NCBI GenBank assembly: GCA_965369635.1 | Contig: CBDURC010000002.1 | Location: 1-41,501, forward strand | Direction: 5' to 3' | Source: UBA3071 sp965369635 | GTDB taxonomy: Bacteria; Chloroflexota; Anaerolineae; UBA3071 | Length of the DNA: 41,501 nt | Part shown: positions 23,565-32,195 of the stretch, one piece after another | How positions within the stretch are numbered: the first letter of the stretch is position 1 | Layout: each line of letters opens with the position of its first letter | Notes under the pieces: generated by a model | What the model saw: the letters and a program-made list of their open reading frames with translations, nothing else | Told to the model about the DNA's origin: nothing | Database searches by the model: none | Made by a program: the position numbers and the translations under genes

Positions 23565-25982
23565 ATGTATACCGTGAAGATGCTCAACAGTGGAGATGAT
23601 GTGCTTGGACTACTACGACACGTTGCCACCGGACTTGCACTGACCGCTGTCGTTGCGCTGGCTCTACCGGTGGTGGGCAGTTCAGGCCGGCTGGAGACGG
23701 AATCCTCCGGGCCGACCACAATGCAGACTGAACGGAAGGCCTTGCTGGATGGGCGGATCGTTCCAGTGGATAGAACCGATTGGCCTGATGGTGCTACGCC
23801 CAACGCGATCTTTCCGCGGCGATCCAGCGAGCCCATGGACATGAGTGGTCGCATCGCGTTCGAGACGGATCGCGACAGTGCGTTCAACCTGTACGTGAAA
23901 CATGCTGGCGGTGGCAGTCTGGCCACCACGTTGGTCACCAGTGGGGGCAACGATGTGACGCCCGTCTGGTCGCCCGACGGCGGCCAGGTTGTCTTCGCCA
24001 GCGACCGAGGCGGTGACTACGACATCTACCTACGCACGGCCAGCGGCCAGGAGCACAAGCTAACCCACAATGCGGCCGACGACGTCCATCCAGCTTGGTC
24101 ACCCAGCGGGGATCGCATCATCTTCTCCTCTGACCGCAGCGGGAGCTATTTCCAAGTCTACACTATGCGCGCTGACGGCAGTGACGTGCGACAGGTTGGG
24201 GTCGTGCCAGGCAACAACGCCATGTATCCGCGCTACTCGCCGAACGGCAGCAGGATCGCTTTCATGCGGGCCAGCGTCACGGCTCCCCTCTGCCAGTGGA
24301 ACTGGGACGTCTGGCTCATGAACGCCGACGGCAGCAACCAGCGGCGGGTCACAACCAGCTTGGTCGCTGATGTGTATCCCAATTGGAAGCCCGATGGCAG
24401 TGCGATCATATATGGCAGTTGTCGCAACTTCTTGGATTTCGACCTCTATCTGGTTAATCCAGATACAGGTGCCGAATCCCAGCTCAACGCCTGGTTTCTC
24501 AGCAATGAATGGGGGGCTGTGTACTCGCCTGACGGCCAGTCCCTGGCCTTCGACACGGACTACGAGGGTGACATCGAGATCTACACAGCGCCCGCAGCCG
24601 GCGGTACAGCCTCCAATTTCACGCTGCACATGGCGAACGACCTATCCCCCAGTTGGGGCGACCCGTCCGCCGTGCCTACGTACTCGATCTCCGGCCGCGT
24701 GACTGGGGAAATAAACAATCCGGTACCCGGTGTGACTATCTCCACCGGAGTAGGGCACACCGCTATCACGGACGCCGCCGGCAACTACGCCCTCACTGGC
24801 CTCTTTGCTGGCACCTATACCCTCACCCCGTCCGATCCCGGCTACACCTTCTCGCCGGCTTTACGCTCGGCTACCGTACCGCCGGACGCGACTGACGTTG
24901 ACTTTAGAGCCTACGATGCCGTTTCGCCTGACGGTCGGGTGACGTCGCCAGAGGACGGTACGACCATTGGCCATGGCACGATCATGATCGCTGCTGATGC
25001 CTGGGACAACCCAGGTGGTAGCGGAGTCGCCCGGGTTGATTTTTACGTTAGCTACGACGGCATCCAGCACTGGGTAGACTCTGACGACTCTGTACCCTAT
25101 ACGACGACATGGTCAGTACTCGAAGACCTGCGCTCACAGCAACTCAGGTTCTCTGTGTTCCTGGTGGACAATGCTGGAAATGGCTCCTTTGGGTCTGAGA
25201 GCAACTTGGTGACGTTCCTTGAGTCTTCTGGTGCCCCCGATGTAAGTGAGAACTGGGTGCCAAGGGGCCAGCGAGCGTACTTGAACCAGCGATCCCTGCC
25301 GAGTGGCGACAGCAAGTGTAGCGCTGCCAGTATGTCCATGGTGCTAGCAATGAGCGGCCTGATAGACTCGGACTATGACACCATGGCCAGCAAAGCCAAC
25401 GACATGTACCCTAACGTGCTGGTAAATGGAACGGCCTATGTTTATCAGATGAGGAATGAACTCCGTAACCAGGGCGCGGCGTCGGAGTATGTCGAGGGTA
25501 CAGCAGAGCAAGGATGGCAGAAGATCAAACAAGAAGTTGATGCTGGTCGGGCGGTCATTGTCCGGACGGAACATGGCGTCGTTACTGCAGCGGGCCACTT
25601 CTTTGTGGCTGTTGGCTACCGAGAGACTTCTACAGAACGCCAGATCATCAACTACGACCCCTATGGACGCTGGCAAGGCACTTGCTGCCAGAACAACTAC
25701 GACAAGAACAGTCAGAATCCGAATAGTCACAAAGGGCGATGGGTTCTCTACGACTTCAATCGGGTCTTTGGAAACTACAACTACCTGATTACCGCTTCAC
25801 CGCCACCTCTCTCCGAGTCACTGACGGTGGAAGACACTCCGGACACGGCGCCAGATGAGATTAGCACTGAGCCAGAGGACATTGACACATATCTCGGTGT
25901 TCCCACGGGGGGCTCTACCCTTTTGGATCAACAGGTATTCCTGCCGCTAACACTAGGCTCTCGCTCCTTTGCTCACCGATAG
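23565..25982 (+). CDS. secreted TolB-like propeller fused to a C39-like cysteine peptidase
   Basis: 805 aa, no zinc ribbon. A hydrophobic N-terminal segment (about 18-40) is a signal or anchor. Next is a PD40/TolB propeller (repeats such as VTPVWSPDGGQVVFASDRGG), a carboxypeptidase regulatory-like module (SGRVTGEINNPVPGVTIS) and an Ig-like domain. Then comes a papain-like C39-type peptidase domain: oxyanion Gln575 (LNQR), nucleophile Cys585 (KCSAAS), His678 (AGHFFVAVGY) and Asp698 (NYDPYG). The C-terminus reads QQVFLPLTLGS, like the short hydrophobic LPL tails I know from secreted Chloroflexota proteins. ATG 23580 is an alternative start. It probably cleaves exported or surface proteins. Confidence 0.82.
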   Translation: MYTVKMLNSGDDVLGLLRHVATGLALTAVVALALPVVGSSGRLETESSGPTTMQTERKALLDGRIVPVDRTDWPDGATPNAIFPRRSSEPMDMSGRIAFETDRDSAFNLYVKHAGGGSLATTLVTSGGNDVTPVWSPDGGQVVFASDRGGDYDIYLRTASGQEHKLTHNAADDVHPAWSPSGDRIIFSSDRSGSYFQVYTMRADGSDVRQVGVVPGNNAMYPRYSPNGSRIAFMRASVTAPLCQWNWDVWLMNADGSNQRRVTTSLVADVYPNWKPDGSAIIYGSCRNFLDFDLYLVNPDTGAESQLNAWFLSNEWGAVYSPDGQSLAFDTDYEGDIEIYTAPAAGGTASNFTLHMANDLSPSWGDPSAVPTYSISGRVTGEINNPVPGVTISTGVGHTAITDAAGNYALTGLFAGTYTLTPSDPGYTFSPALRSATVPPDATDVDFRAYDAVSPDGRVTSPEDGTTIGHGTIMIAADAWDNPGGSGVARVDFYVSYDGIQHWVDSDDSVPYTTTWSVLEDLRSQQLRFSVFLVDNAGNGSFGSESNLVTFLESSGAPDVSENWVPRGQRAYLNQRSLPSGDSKCSAASMSMVLAMSGLIDSDYDTMASKANDMYPNVLVNGTAYVYQMRNELRNQGAASEYVEGTAEQGWQKIKQEVDAGRAVIVRTEHGVVTAAGHFFVAVGYRETSTERQIINYDPYGRWQGTCCQNNYDKNSQNPNSHKGRWVLYDFNRVFGNYNYLITASPPPLSESLTVEDTPDTAPDEISTEPEDIDTYLGVPTGGSTLLDQQVFLPLTLGSRSFAHR

Positions 25983-26042
25983 GTGGTGTTGCTGTCATAA
26001 CGCCAAAATGGCACTAGCTGATCTTGCCGTGAGGTGATCCTG

Positions 26043-26219
26043 ATGCCTGTTGAGAAGCTCGCAACCGATACTGCCTCTATGGCTGCCCACTTGGTCGAGA
26101 CCATCATCAAGGATGTGTGGTCGAAACTGGATGCGGCATCAGAGAAACCCAAGCCCAGTGAATACCTTGGCCAGCGTGCCATCAGCGCTATTCAAGGACA
26201 CAGGGATGCGGGTGAATAG
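26043..26219 (+). CDS. small conserved-looking protein, 58 aa
   Basis: From ATG 26043 (GAGGTG 7 nt upstream) 58 codons encode an amphipathic, mostly helical peptide (MPVEKLATDTASMAAHLVET, IIKDVWSKLDAASEK). No Cys, signal or membrane segment. It lies between two cluster genes in the same direction and ends 17 nt before the next start. Family unknown; the support is frame, ribosome site and position. Confidence 0.5.
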   Translation: MPVEKLATDTASMAAHLVETIIKDVWSKLDAASEKPKPSEYLGQRAISAIQGHRDAGE

Positions 26220-26236
26220 GGGAAACGAACAAGATC

Positions 26237-28027
26237 ATGTACTGCACTCTATGTGGAAAACGAAACGAAGACACCTCCAAGTTTTGCATGTACTGCGGTG
26301 CGGCCTTGCAGGCGCCACCCCGGCCTGCACCCCCGACGCCGCGGCCATCACGAACTTCTTCCGTCGCAATGGGGCCCTCCAGGCCAACTGGTCGAGGACG
26401 AGGCCCGCGACGCGCCCTGCTGATCATAAGCAGCTTGATAGGTGTGGTAATCCTGTTGGCTGCCGCTGCCTGGCTGGTTGGACGTCTCTGGCTGCGTCTG
26501 GGGGCTAACGAAACGGCGAAGATGATGCCGGCCGACACCGATCTCTACGTGATCTTCAACCCCGGACTGCGCCAGTTGATCCGCCTGAACGACCTATCCC
26601 GGCTGCAAGTGTTGGGCGCACCGGTGGAAGCCCTGGGCTTGGCTGATGCGTTGGGGATCAGCGAGAGCATCAACGAATTAGGCATTGACTTCCAGACGGA
26701 CGTCAGGCCCTGGATCGGGCTGGAAGCAGCAGTCAGCGTCATGGATATCGAAGACGCATCGCAAGGCGTTGTCGTTGCTGCCGCAACTCGCAGCCGGAAA
26801 GCATCGGACAAGTTCCTCCAGAAGCTGCGGGATCAAATGGAAGCCGGTGGTTCTTCTTTCGATGAGACGACGTACCGGCGTATTCCGATCGCATTCGAGG
26901 TTGTGGGGTCCGAGGAGAAGACAGCCTTTGCGACGCTCAATCGTTTTGTGGTTGTGGCCGACAGCCTGGCGGCAATGCAGCAAGTCATTGACGCCACCCA
27001 GGGCGAGGCACCCAACCTTGGAGAGAGCTCCAACTACCGCGACCTCATGCGCCATCTTCCGAGTAACCGCTCTGGGGCCATCTATGTGCCACAGGCTCTG
27101 ACACGGGAATTGGGTGAGGTACTCGGTCTTGGCGTTTTCGAGGGATATCGAGGTCTGGCCATAGCGCTCTCGCTGGAAGCTAACCGCGCTTGCCTCGATA
27201 TCGTGCAGGAGTTCGGCACGGACACCCTGAGCCGGGCAGAGATCGACTACATCCGTCGTTCAGGCCATAGCCCACAAATCACCAGGGCGATTCCCGATGA
27301 TGCACTGTTTGTGCTGACCGGCAAGGACTTGCCAACTGGCTGGCGTATGTCTCTGGGAAGTATACCAGGCTTCTCCCCAGAAGGCATTGATGACATCGTG
27401 GAAGAAATCCGTTACGATACTGGCGTTGACCTGGAAGAGGACATCTTCAGTTGGATGACCGGTGAATACGCGCTGGTAGCCCTGGGCGATCCAGATGACC
27501 CCTTGGCTCTGGATATGCCCATTTCCTTGCTTTTTGTTGCTGAAGTACCCGGTCGAGACCAGCGCCAAGCTGAACGTGCCGTCAATGATCTATTCGAAGC
27601 ATTGGCCCTGAACAGCGACGCGACCCTGGAGACCCGCACGTTGAACGGTATTGAGATGCATACTTTCAGCGACCGTTGGTCAGACTTCTCTCTGGGCTAC
27701 GGTATGCTCGATGAACACCTTGTGGTTGGCGTCTCGCTGTCCACGCTGAGGGCTGCGGCTCGCGCTAAAGACAACCCCCTGGCCGAGTATCCTACCTTTC
27801 AGCAAAGCGTGCGCCCGTTGCCCAAAAACAACCACGGTGTCTTTTATCTCAACGTTCGCGACGTTGTGCGTCTTCTCAAACGCTCTATGAGCGACTACGA
27901 GCGTCAGGATTTCGAGAAAGAGGTCGAACCCTATCTCGACCCGTTGGTCGCCGTCAGCGGTACAAGCCTGCCTGCTGACAAGAACGGATTTCAGCGGAGT
28001 GTGATCTACCTGCACCTGGCCCAATAA
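26237..28027 (+). CDS. zinc-ribbon membrane protein with DUF3352-like outer domain
   Basis: 596 aa. The ribbon is C3/C6/C17/C20. A Pro/Arg-rich linker and a membrane helix follow, at about 59-82 (ALLIISSLIGVVILLAAAAW). The outer part begins with MMPADTDLYVIFNPGLRQL, the hallmark start of DUF3352 proteins, and continues with family-like features such as FVVVADSLAAMQQVID and LPSNRSGAIYVPQ. DUF3352 proteins are common in Cyanobacteria and Chloroflexota and have no assigned activity. The stop is followed by 25 nt and the next ribosome site (GGAGG). Confidence 0.85.
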   Translation: MYCTLCGKRNEDTSKFCMYCGAALQAPPRPAPPTPRPSRTSSVAMGPSRPTGRGRGPRRALLIISSLIGVVILLAAAAWLVGRLWLRLGANETAKMMPADTDLYVIFNPGLRQLIRLNDLSRLQVLGAPVEALGLADALGISESINELGIDFQTDVRPWIGLEAAVSVMDIEDASQGVVVAAATRSRKASDKFLQKLRDQMEAGGSSFDETTYRRIPIAFEVVGSEEKTAFATLNRFVVVADSLAAMQQVIDATQGEAPNLGESSNYRDLMRHLPSNRSGAIYVPQALTRELGEVLGLGVFEGYRGLAIALSLEANRACLDIVQEFGTDTLSRAEIDYIRRSGHSPQITRAIPDDALFVLTGKDLPTGWRMSLGSIPGFSPEGIDDIVEEIRYDTGVDLEEDIFSWMTGEYALVALGDPDDPLALDMPISLLFVAEVPGRDQRQAERAVNDLFEALALNSDATLETRTLNGIEMHTFSDRWSDFSLGYGMLDEHLVVGVSLSTLRAAARAKDNPLAEYPTFQQSVRPLPKNNHGVFYLNVRDVVRLLKRSMSDYERQDFEKEVEPYLDPLVAVSGTSLPADKNGFQRSVIYLHLAQ

Positions 28028-28052
28028 CGAGAATCATACTTGGAGGTAAACC

Positions 28053-29954
28053 ATGGCCAAGCCCAAATTCTGTCCCTACTGCGGCGAACCAACCGGCTCT
28101 CAACTCGGCAACTTCTGCATGGCCTGTGGCAAGCCCCTGAGCAAGACACCAGAACCAGCACCTAGGAAAACCGCTACGGCAGCGGCCGCCCCGCAGCTTC
28201 GGGTGCCGAAGCCTGCAAAGGTGTCAAAACCCCGCCTGCCGCGCTCTCTATCGGTTCGCCGTTTCCGCATCTTTGTTCCCACCACCCTATTTGGCATCTT
28301 CGATGTCATCGCAGTGATTGCCGCTGTCATCGTGCTGGCTGTCACGCAGATCCGTCCCCCATCCAGCAGTTGCCAGCCCCTGACCCCACCTGAGGATGCC
28401 CGTGTAGCTGATAGTCGCGATACCATATCCGGCAAGCTCAGCGGCTTTGTGATTCTGCAAGCCGGCCAAACCTACGACTTGACAGGAGCGGTGACCGTTC
28501 TCGAGGAGGCCACACTGCAGATTGAAGCGGGGGCGCGTCTACACTTTGATCGGGGTGCCCGGCTCGACGTCAACGGTCTGATCCACGCCTGCGGCAACCG
28601 CAGCAATCCGATCATATTCACCTCCAACCGCGACGGCGCGACCAGCGGGCCGGTCGCCAAGGCAGGCGATTGGCAGGGGATTCGCATCCTCGACTCCAGC
28701 AGTGATTCCTCAATTCTGAATCACGTCCAGATACGCTTTGCCGGTAGCGATAACTACCCCGCCATCTATCTGGATCAGGCCTCGCCCACGCTGGCCGACG
28801 TGCGAATCACCGACAGCGCCGCCTTTCCTATCAGCGCCGACGTCATTTCAGAGCCCAAGTTCGCCGGCGACGTGATCCTGGATAACAACGCTGTCAAAGG
28901 CATGGAAGTGCGCGGCGGTGAGCTGTACGGCAGCACGACGTGGGAAGGCAGCGAAGTTGTGCGTGTAATCAGCGGCAACATAACCATCAAGGATAGCGGT
29001 CGTCTGACCATCAAGCCAGGCCTGGTGCTGAAGTTCGGCGACAACCGCGGGCTAAACGTCGAGGGCACGCTGATCGCCGTCGGCGGGCGGGGTGCGCCCA
29101 ACCTCAACGATGGCAAGAGCATCGTCTTCACCGGGTTGCGAGATGACGCAGCGGCAGGCGATACCGATCTGCACACAGCCGAGCCTGATGCCGGCGACTG
29201 GCGGGGCATCACCTTCCGCGAGAGTAACCGCAATACCAGTCTGCGCCGGGCCTTCGTACGCTACGCCGGTCAGGATGGCCGCGCCGCTATCCATCTGGAG
29301 AATGCCGATCCAGAGCTGTCGGACGTTGCTATCGAGCACAACGCCGGCTATGCTATCAGCAGCGACGCCGTTTCCTCACCCGAGATCAGCAACCTGATTC
29401 TTAGCGACAATGGACTGGGCAGCGGTTGGGAAATCCGAGGCGGAACGCTGTCCGAGCGGGCAACCTATCGCTGGCAGGCTACTCGTGGGCTGGTGCGAGT
29501 GGTTAGCGGCAACCTGGCCGTGGGCCGAGAGGCTACCTTGGTCATTGAAGAGGGTGTCCAAGTGCGCTTTGCTCTGGGTACAGGGCTGAACGTTGACGGC
29601 GCCCTGGAGATTGCCGGCGGCGAAGATCGCCCGGTCGTGATGAGTTCGCTTCGCGATGATGCCGACGACGCCGGTGGCGACGTAGATGGCAGCGCAGCGA
29701 CCTCGGCACCGGGCGATTGGCGAGGTGTGACCTTCGGCCCCAACAGCAATGATCGGCGCAGCGCTGTGCGCCATACCTTGATCCGCTACGCCGAAAGCGG
29801 CCTGAGATTCGACGGCGTGGGGCCTGCGGTAGAGAACGTGACCGTGGAGCAATCCAGAGGCTCCCCATTACGCTGTGACGGCAACGCCCGACCATCTTTC
29901 AGCAACATCACCCTGTTCGACAATGCGGAGAGTGCTACCTGTGACATCCCTTAA
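28053..29954 (+). CDS. zinc-ribbon membrane protein with right-handed beta-helix
   Basis: 633 aa. The ribbon is C7/C10/C22/C25, a basic region (SKPRLPRSLSVRRFR) precedes a membrane helix at about 80-97. The outer domain is built from repeating coils: three long units each contain a VISGNITIKDSGRLTIKPGL-type strand set, a GLNVEGTLIAVGG segment, a RDDA turn and a DWRGITF strand, as in parallel beta-helix surface proteins. Those commonly bind or cut polysaccharides, but I see no catalytic triad. Ends 14 nt inside the next gene, implying translational coupling. Confidence 0.82.
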   Translation: MAKPKFCPYCGEPTGSQLGNFCMACGKPLSKTPEPAPRKTATAAAAPQLRVPKPAKVSKPRLPRSLSVRRFRIFVPTTLFGIFDVIAVIAAVIVLAVTQIRPPSSSCQPLTPPEDARVADSRDTISGKLSGFVILQAGQTYDLTGAVTVLEEATLQIEAGARLHFDRGARLDVNGLIHACGNRSNPIIFTSNRDGATSGPVAKAGDWQGIRILDSSSDSSILNHVQIRFAGSDNYPAIYLDQASPTLADVRITDSAAFPISADVISEPKFAGDVILDNNAVKGMEVRGGELYGSTTWEGSEVVRVISGNITIKDSGRLTIKPGLVLKFGDNRGLNVEGTLIAVGGRGAPNLNDGKSIVFTGLRDDAAAGDTDLHTAEPDAGDWRGITFRESNRNTSLRRAFVRYAGQDGRAAIHLENADPELSDVAIEHNAGYAISSDAVSSPEISNLILSDNGLGSGWEIRGGTLSERATYRWQATRGLVRVVSGNLAVGREATLVIEEGVQVRFALGTGLNVDGALEIAGGEDRPVVMSSLRDDADDAGGDVDGSAATSAPGDWRGVTFGPNSNDRRSAVRHTLIRYAESGLRFDGVGPAVENVTVEQSRGSPLRCDGNARPSFSNITLFDNAESATCDIP

Positions 29955-32181
29955 ACGTAACTGCCCGGCCTGCGGCCAGCCCAATCCACCCAACGCCCGA
30001 TTCTGTATCCGGTGCGGTCAGCCTCTGGCAGAGCCACCGCGCCTGTCGGCCAGGGAGACTCCGGAAGCCGCTGATGGCAACGTGGTCGTGCCCCAGTCTG
30101 ATCAGAAGGCTATCGTCATTGGACGTGATCCTCGGCTCAGCCAACGGGGAGGCTATTTCCTCAACCATCCTGCGCTGTCGTTCCACCACGCTCGGATCGA
30201 ACGCCGCGGCAGCGGTTGGTTCGTTGTGGATCTGAACAGCGAGAAGGGCACGTTTGTTGACTACACCGCCGTGCCGCCCGGCCCAGAAGGTTTGCCCATC
30301 GGCCCCGATAGTGTGGTATGGATCGCTCCCTACGCCTTTCGGGTGCGCAGCCGGGGCGATCGGAGTCCGCTGGAGCAAGCGCACATGCAATTGGACGCTG
30401 TGGATCTGAAGCGCACGGTGCCCGGTGGCAGGCGCGGCGAGTCGATCACCATCCTGGATACGCGAGGCGTGCCCCTTTCCTTTCGACCCGGCGAATTCAT
30501 CGCCCTGGTGGGTGGCAGCGGCACGGGCAAGACCACGCTGATGAAGGCGATCAACGGACTGGCGCCGGCACAAGAGGGTCAGGTGCTGATTGACGGGTCT
30601 CCCATCATCGACGCCGGCAATGCTCGTCAGTTCGCTGCACTCTACAGTATCATCGGCTATGTGCCGCAGGATGACGTGATGTATCGCGATCTGACTGCCA
30701 ACGAGGTACTCACCTACACTGCTCGCCTGCGTTTGGCCAGCCTGAAGCGGGACGAGATGAACCGAGTGATCGAGCAGACGCTGGTCGCAGTAGAGTTGAG
30801 CGAGCATGCCCACAAGCGCGTCGTTCAACTCAGCGGCGGCCAGCGCAAGCGGGTTAACATCGCCATGGAGCTAATCGCCCAACCGCGGCTGCTTTTCCTG
30901 GATGAGCCTACCTCTGGCCTCGATCCGGGCCTCGACTTGGAAGTGATGATGCTCCTGCGGCGATGGGCCAGGGGCCAGGTAGTGGCTGGTGACGGCGGCC
31001 AGACATCAGCAGCCGATCCCAAGACCATCATCCTGGTAACCCACGCCACCGAGAACATCGAGCTGTGTGACTATATCGCCTTCATGGCAACCGGCGGGCA
31101 GTTGGCCTATTTCGGTCCACCGGCGGAGGCAAAACAGTTCTTCTGCCCCTCACGACCGGCTGAGACCGTCACCTATTCTGAAATCTACCGCCTGGTAGCC
31201 AGCACACCAGCAGACGCTGAAACCGGGGCAGTCACCTGGCCCGAGCGCTTCCGGCAGAGTGACTTTTTCCAGCGCTACGTCATCAGCCGCGCGCCAGCGG
31301 CTGTATCGGATACCAAGATAGCACCGGCAGCAGGCGCTGAGCCGCCAACACCCTGGTCTCGACGATTCAGCGGCCAGCGCCTGCGCAGTGCTATGGGCCA
31401 ACTCCGCATCCTGGTCGGCCGTTACAGCCGTTTGGTCTCCAGGGATCGGCTCAACGCCGGCATGTTGTTGTTTCAAGCGCCGCTGACTGCGATGTTATTG
31501 GGGGCTGTCTCTTCGCCCAATGCCCTGCGACCGGCTGGCGCATTAGATGCTGAGAAGGTGCTGTTCATCCTGGCCTGCGCCGCCACCTGGCTGGGGATCA
31601 TCAATGGCACCAAGGAAATCGTCAAGGAGCAGGATATTTACCAGCGCGAGCGGCTGTATGGTCTGGGGGCGGTGCCCTACGTGCTGTCCAAGATCTCTGT
31701 GCTCGGCATCATAGCCTTGCTGCAGACAGTACTCCTGGTGCTGTTTGTGGCGCTGCAATTCGAGCTGCCCGCAGGAGGGGTCTTTCTGCCCCTGTCTGCC
31801 GAGATGTTCATTACCCTCTCTTTGAGCATGATCGCCGGTCTATCGCTGGGTCTGCTGATCTCGGCCTATGCGCGAACGTCTGACCTGGCGACGTCGCTCA
31901 TGTTCCTGGCGCTGATCGTGCAGATCATCTTCTCTGGCCTGCTCTTCGACGCCAGCGGGCTGGCGCAGATACCATCTCTGCTGACGACTAGCCGCTGGGG
32001 ATTGGAGGCGCTGGGTGCCAGTGCCAACCTCAACAGTCTGCTGGTTAGTGCCATTCCCGGTTACGATTGGGACGCAGGATATGCCAGCAGTGGACCAAAC
32101 CTTGTCATTCATTGGTTCATCCTGGTGACATTCAGTGCCGTTCTGATTGCTCTCACCTGCCGCCGCCAGGCACGCAAGTAG
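29941..32181 (+). CDS. zinc-ribbon / FHA / ABCG-type ABC transporter fusion
   Basis: 746 aa from GTG 29941 (GGAGAG 9 nt upstream), chosen over an earlier open frame that lies inside the previous gene. Order: ribbon C8/C11/C22/C25; FHA domain (IVIGRDPRL, LSFHHARIERRG, DLNSEKGTFV), a phosphothreonine-peptide reader; and an ATPase domain with Walker A GGSGTGKTT at 191-199, signature LSGGQ at 297-301 and LLFLDEPTSGLDPG after it. A six-helix ABC2-type membrane domain follows (about 510-740). This is the ABCG-like half-transporter layout seen with FHA domains in Cyanobacteria and Chloroflexota. Likely an exporter controlled by a Ser/Thr kinase; no kinase gene lies in the window. Confidence 0.88.
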   Translation: MTSLKRNCPACGQPNPPNARFCIRCGQPLAEPPRLSARETPEAADGNVVVPQSDQKAIVIGRDPRLSQRGGYFLNHPALSFHHARIERRGSGWFVVDLNSEKGTFVDYTAVPPGPEGLPIGPDSVVWIAPYAFRVRSRGDRSPLEQAHMQLDAVDLKRTVPGGRRGESITILDTRGVPLSFRPGEFIALVGGSGTGKTTLMKAINGLAPAQEGQVLIDGSPIIDAGNARQFAALYSIIGYVPQDDVMYRDLTANEVLTYTARLRLASLKRDEMNRVIEQTLVAVELSEHAHKRVVQLSGGQRKRVNIAMELIAQPRLLFLDEPTSGLDPGLDLEVMMLLRRWARGQVVAGDGGQTSAADPKTIILVTHATENIELCDYIAFMATGGQLAYFGPPAEAKQFFCPSRPAETVTYSEIYRLVASTPADAETGAVTWPERFRQSDFFQRYVISRAPAAVSDTKIAPAAGAEPPTPWSRRFSGQRLRSAMGQLRILVGRYSRLVSRDRLNAGMLLFQAPLTAMLLGAVSSPNALRPAGALDAEKVLFILACAATWLGIINGTKEIVKEQDIYQRERLYGLGAVPYVLSKISVLGIIALLQTVLLVLFVALQFELPAGGVFLPLSAEMFITLSLSMIAGLSLGLLISAYARTSDLATSLMFLALIVQIIFSGLLFDASGLAQIPSLLTTSRWGLEALGASANLNSLLVSAIPGYDWDAGYASSGPNLVIHWFILVTFSAVLIALTCRRQARK

Positions 32182-32195
32182 CAACGGAGTTTTCT

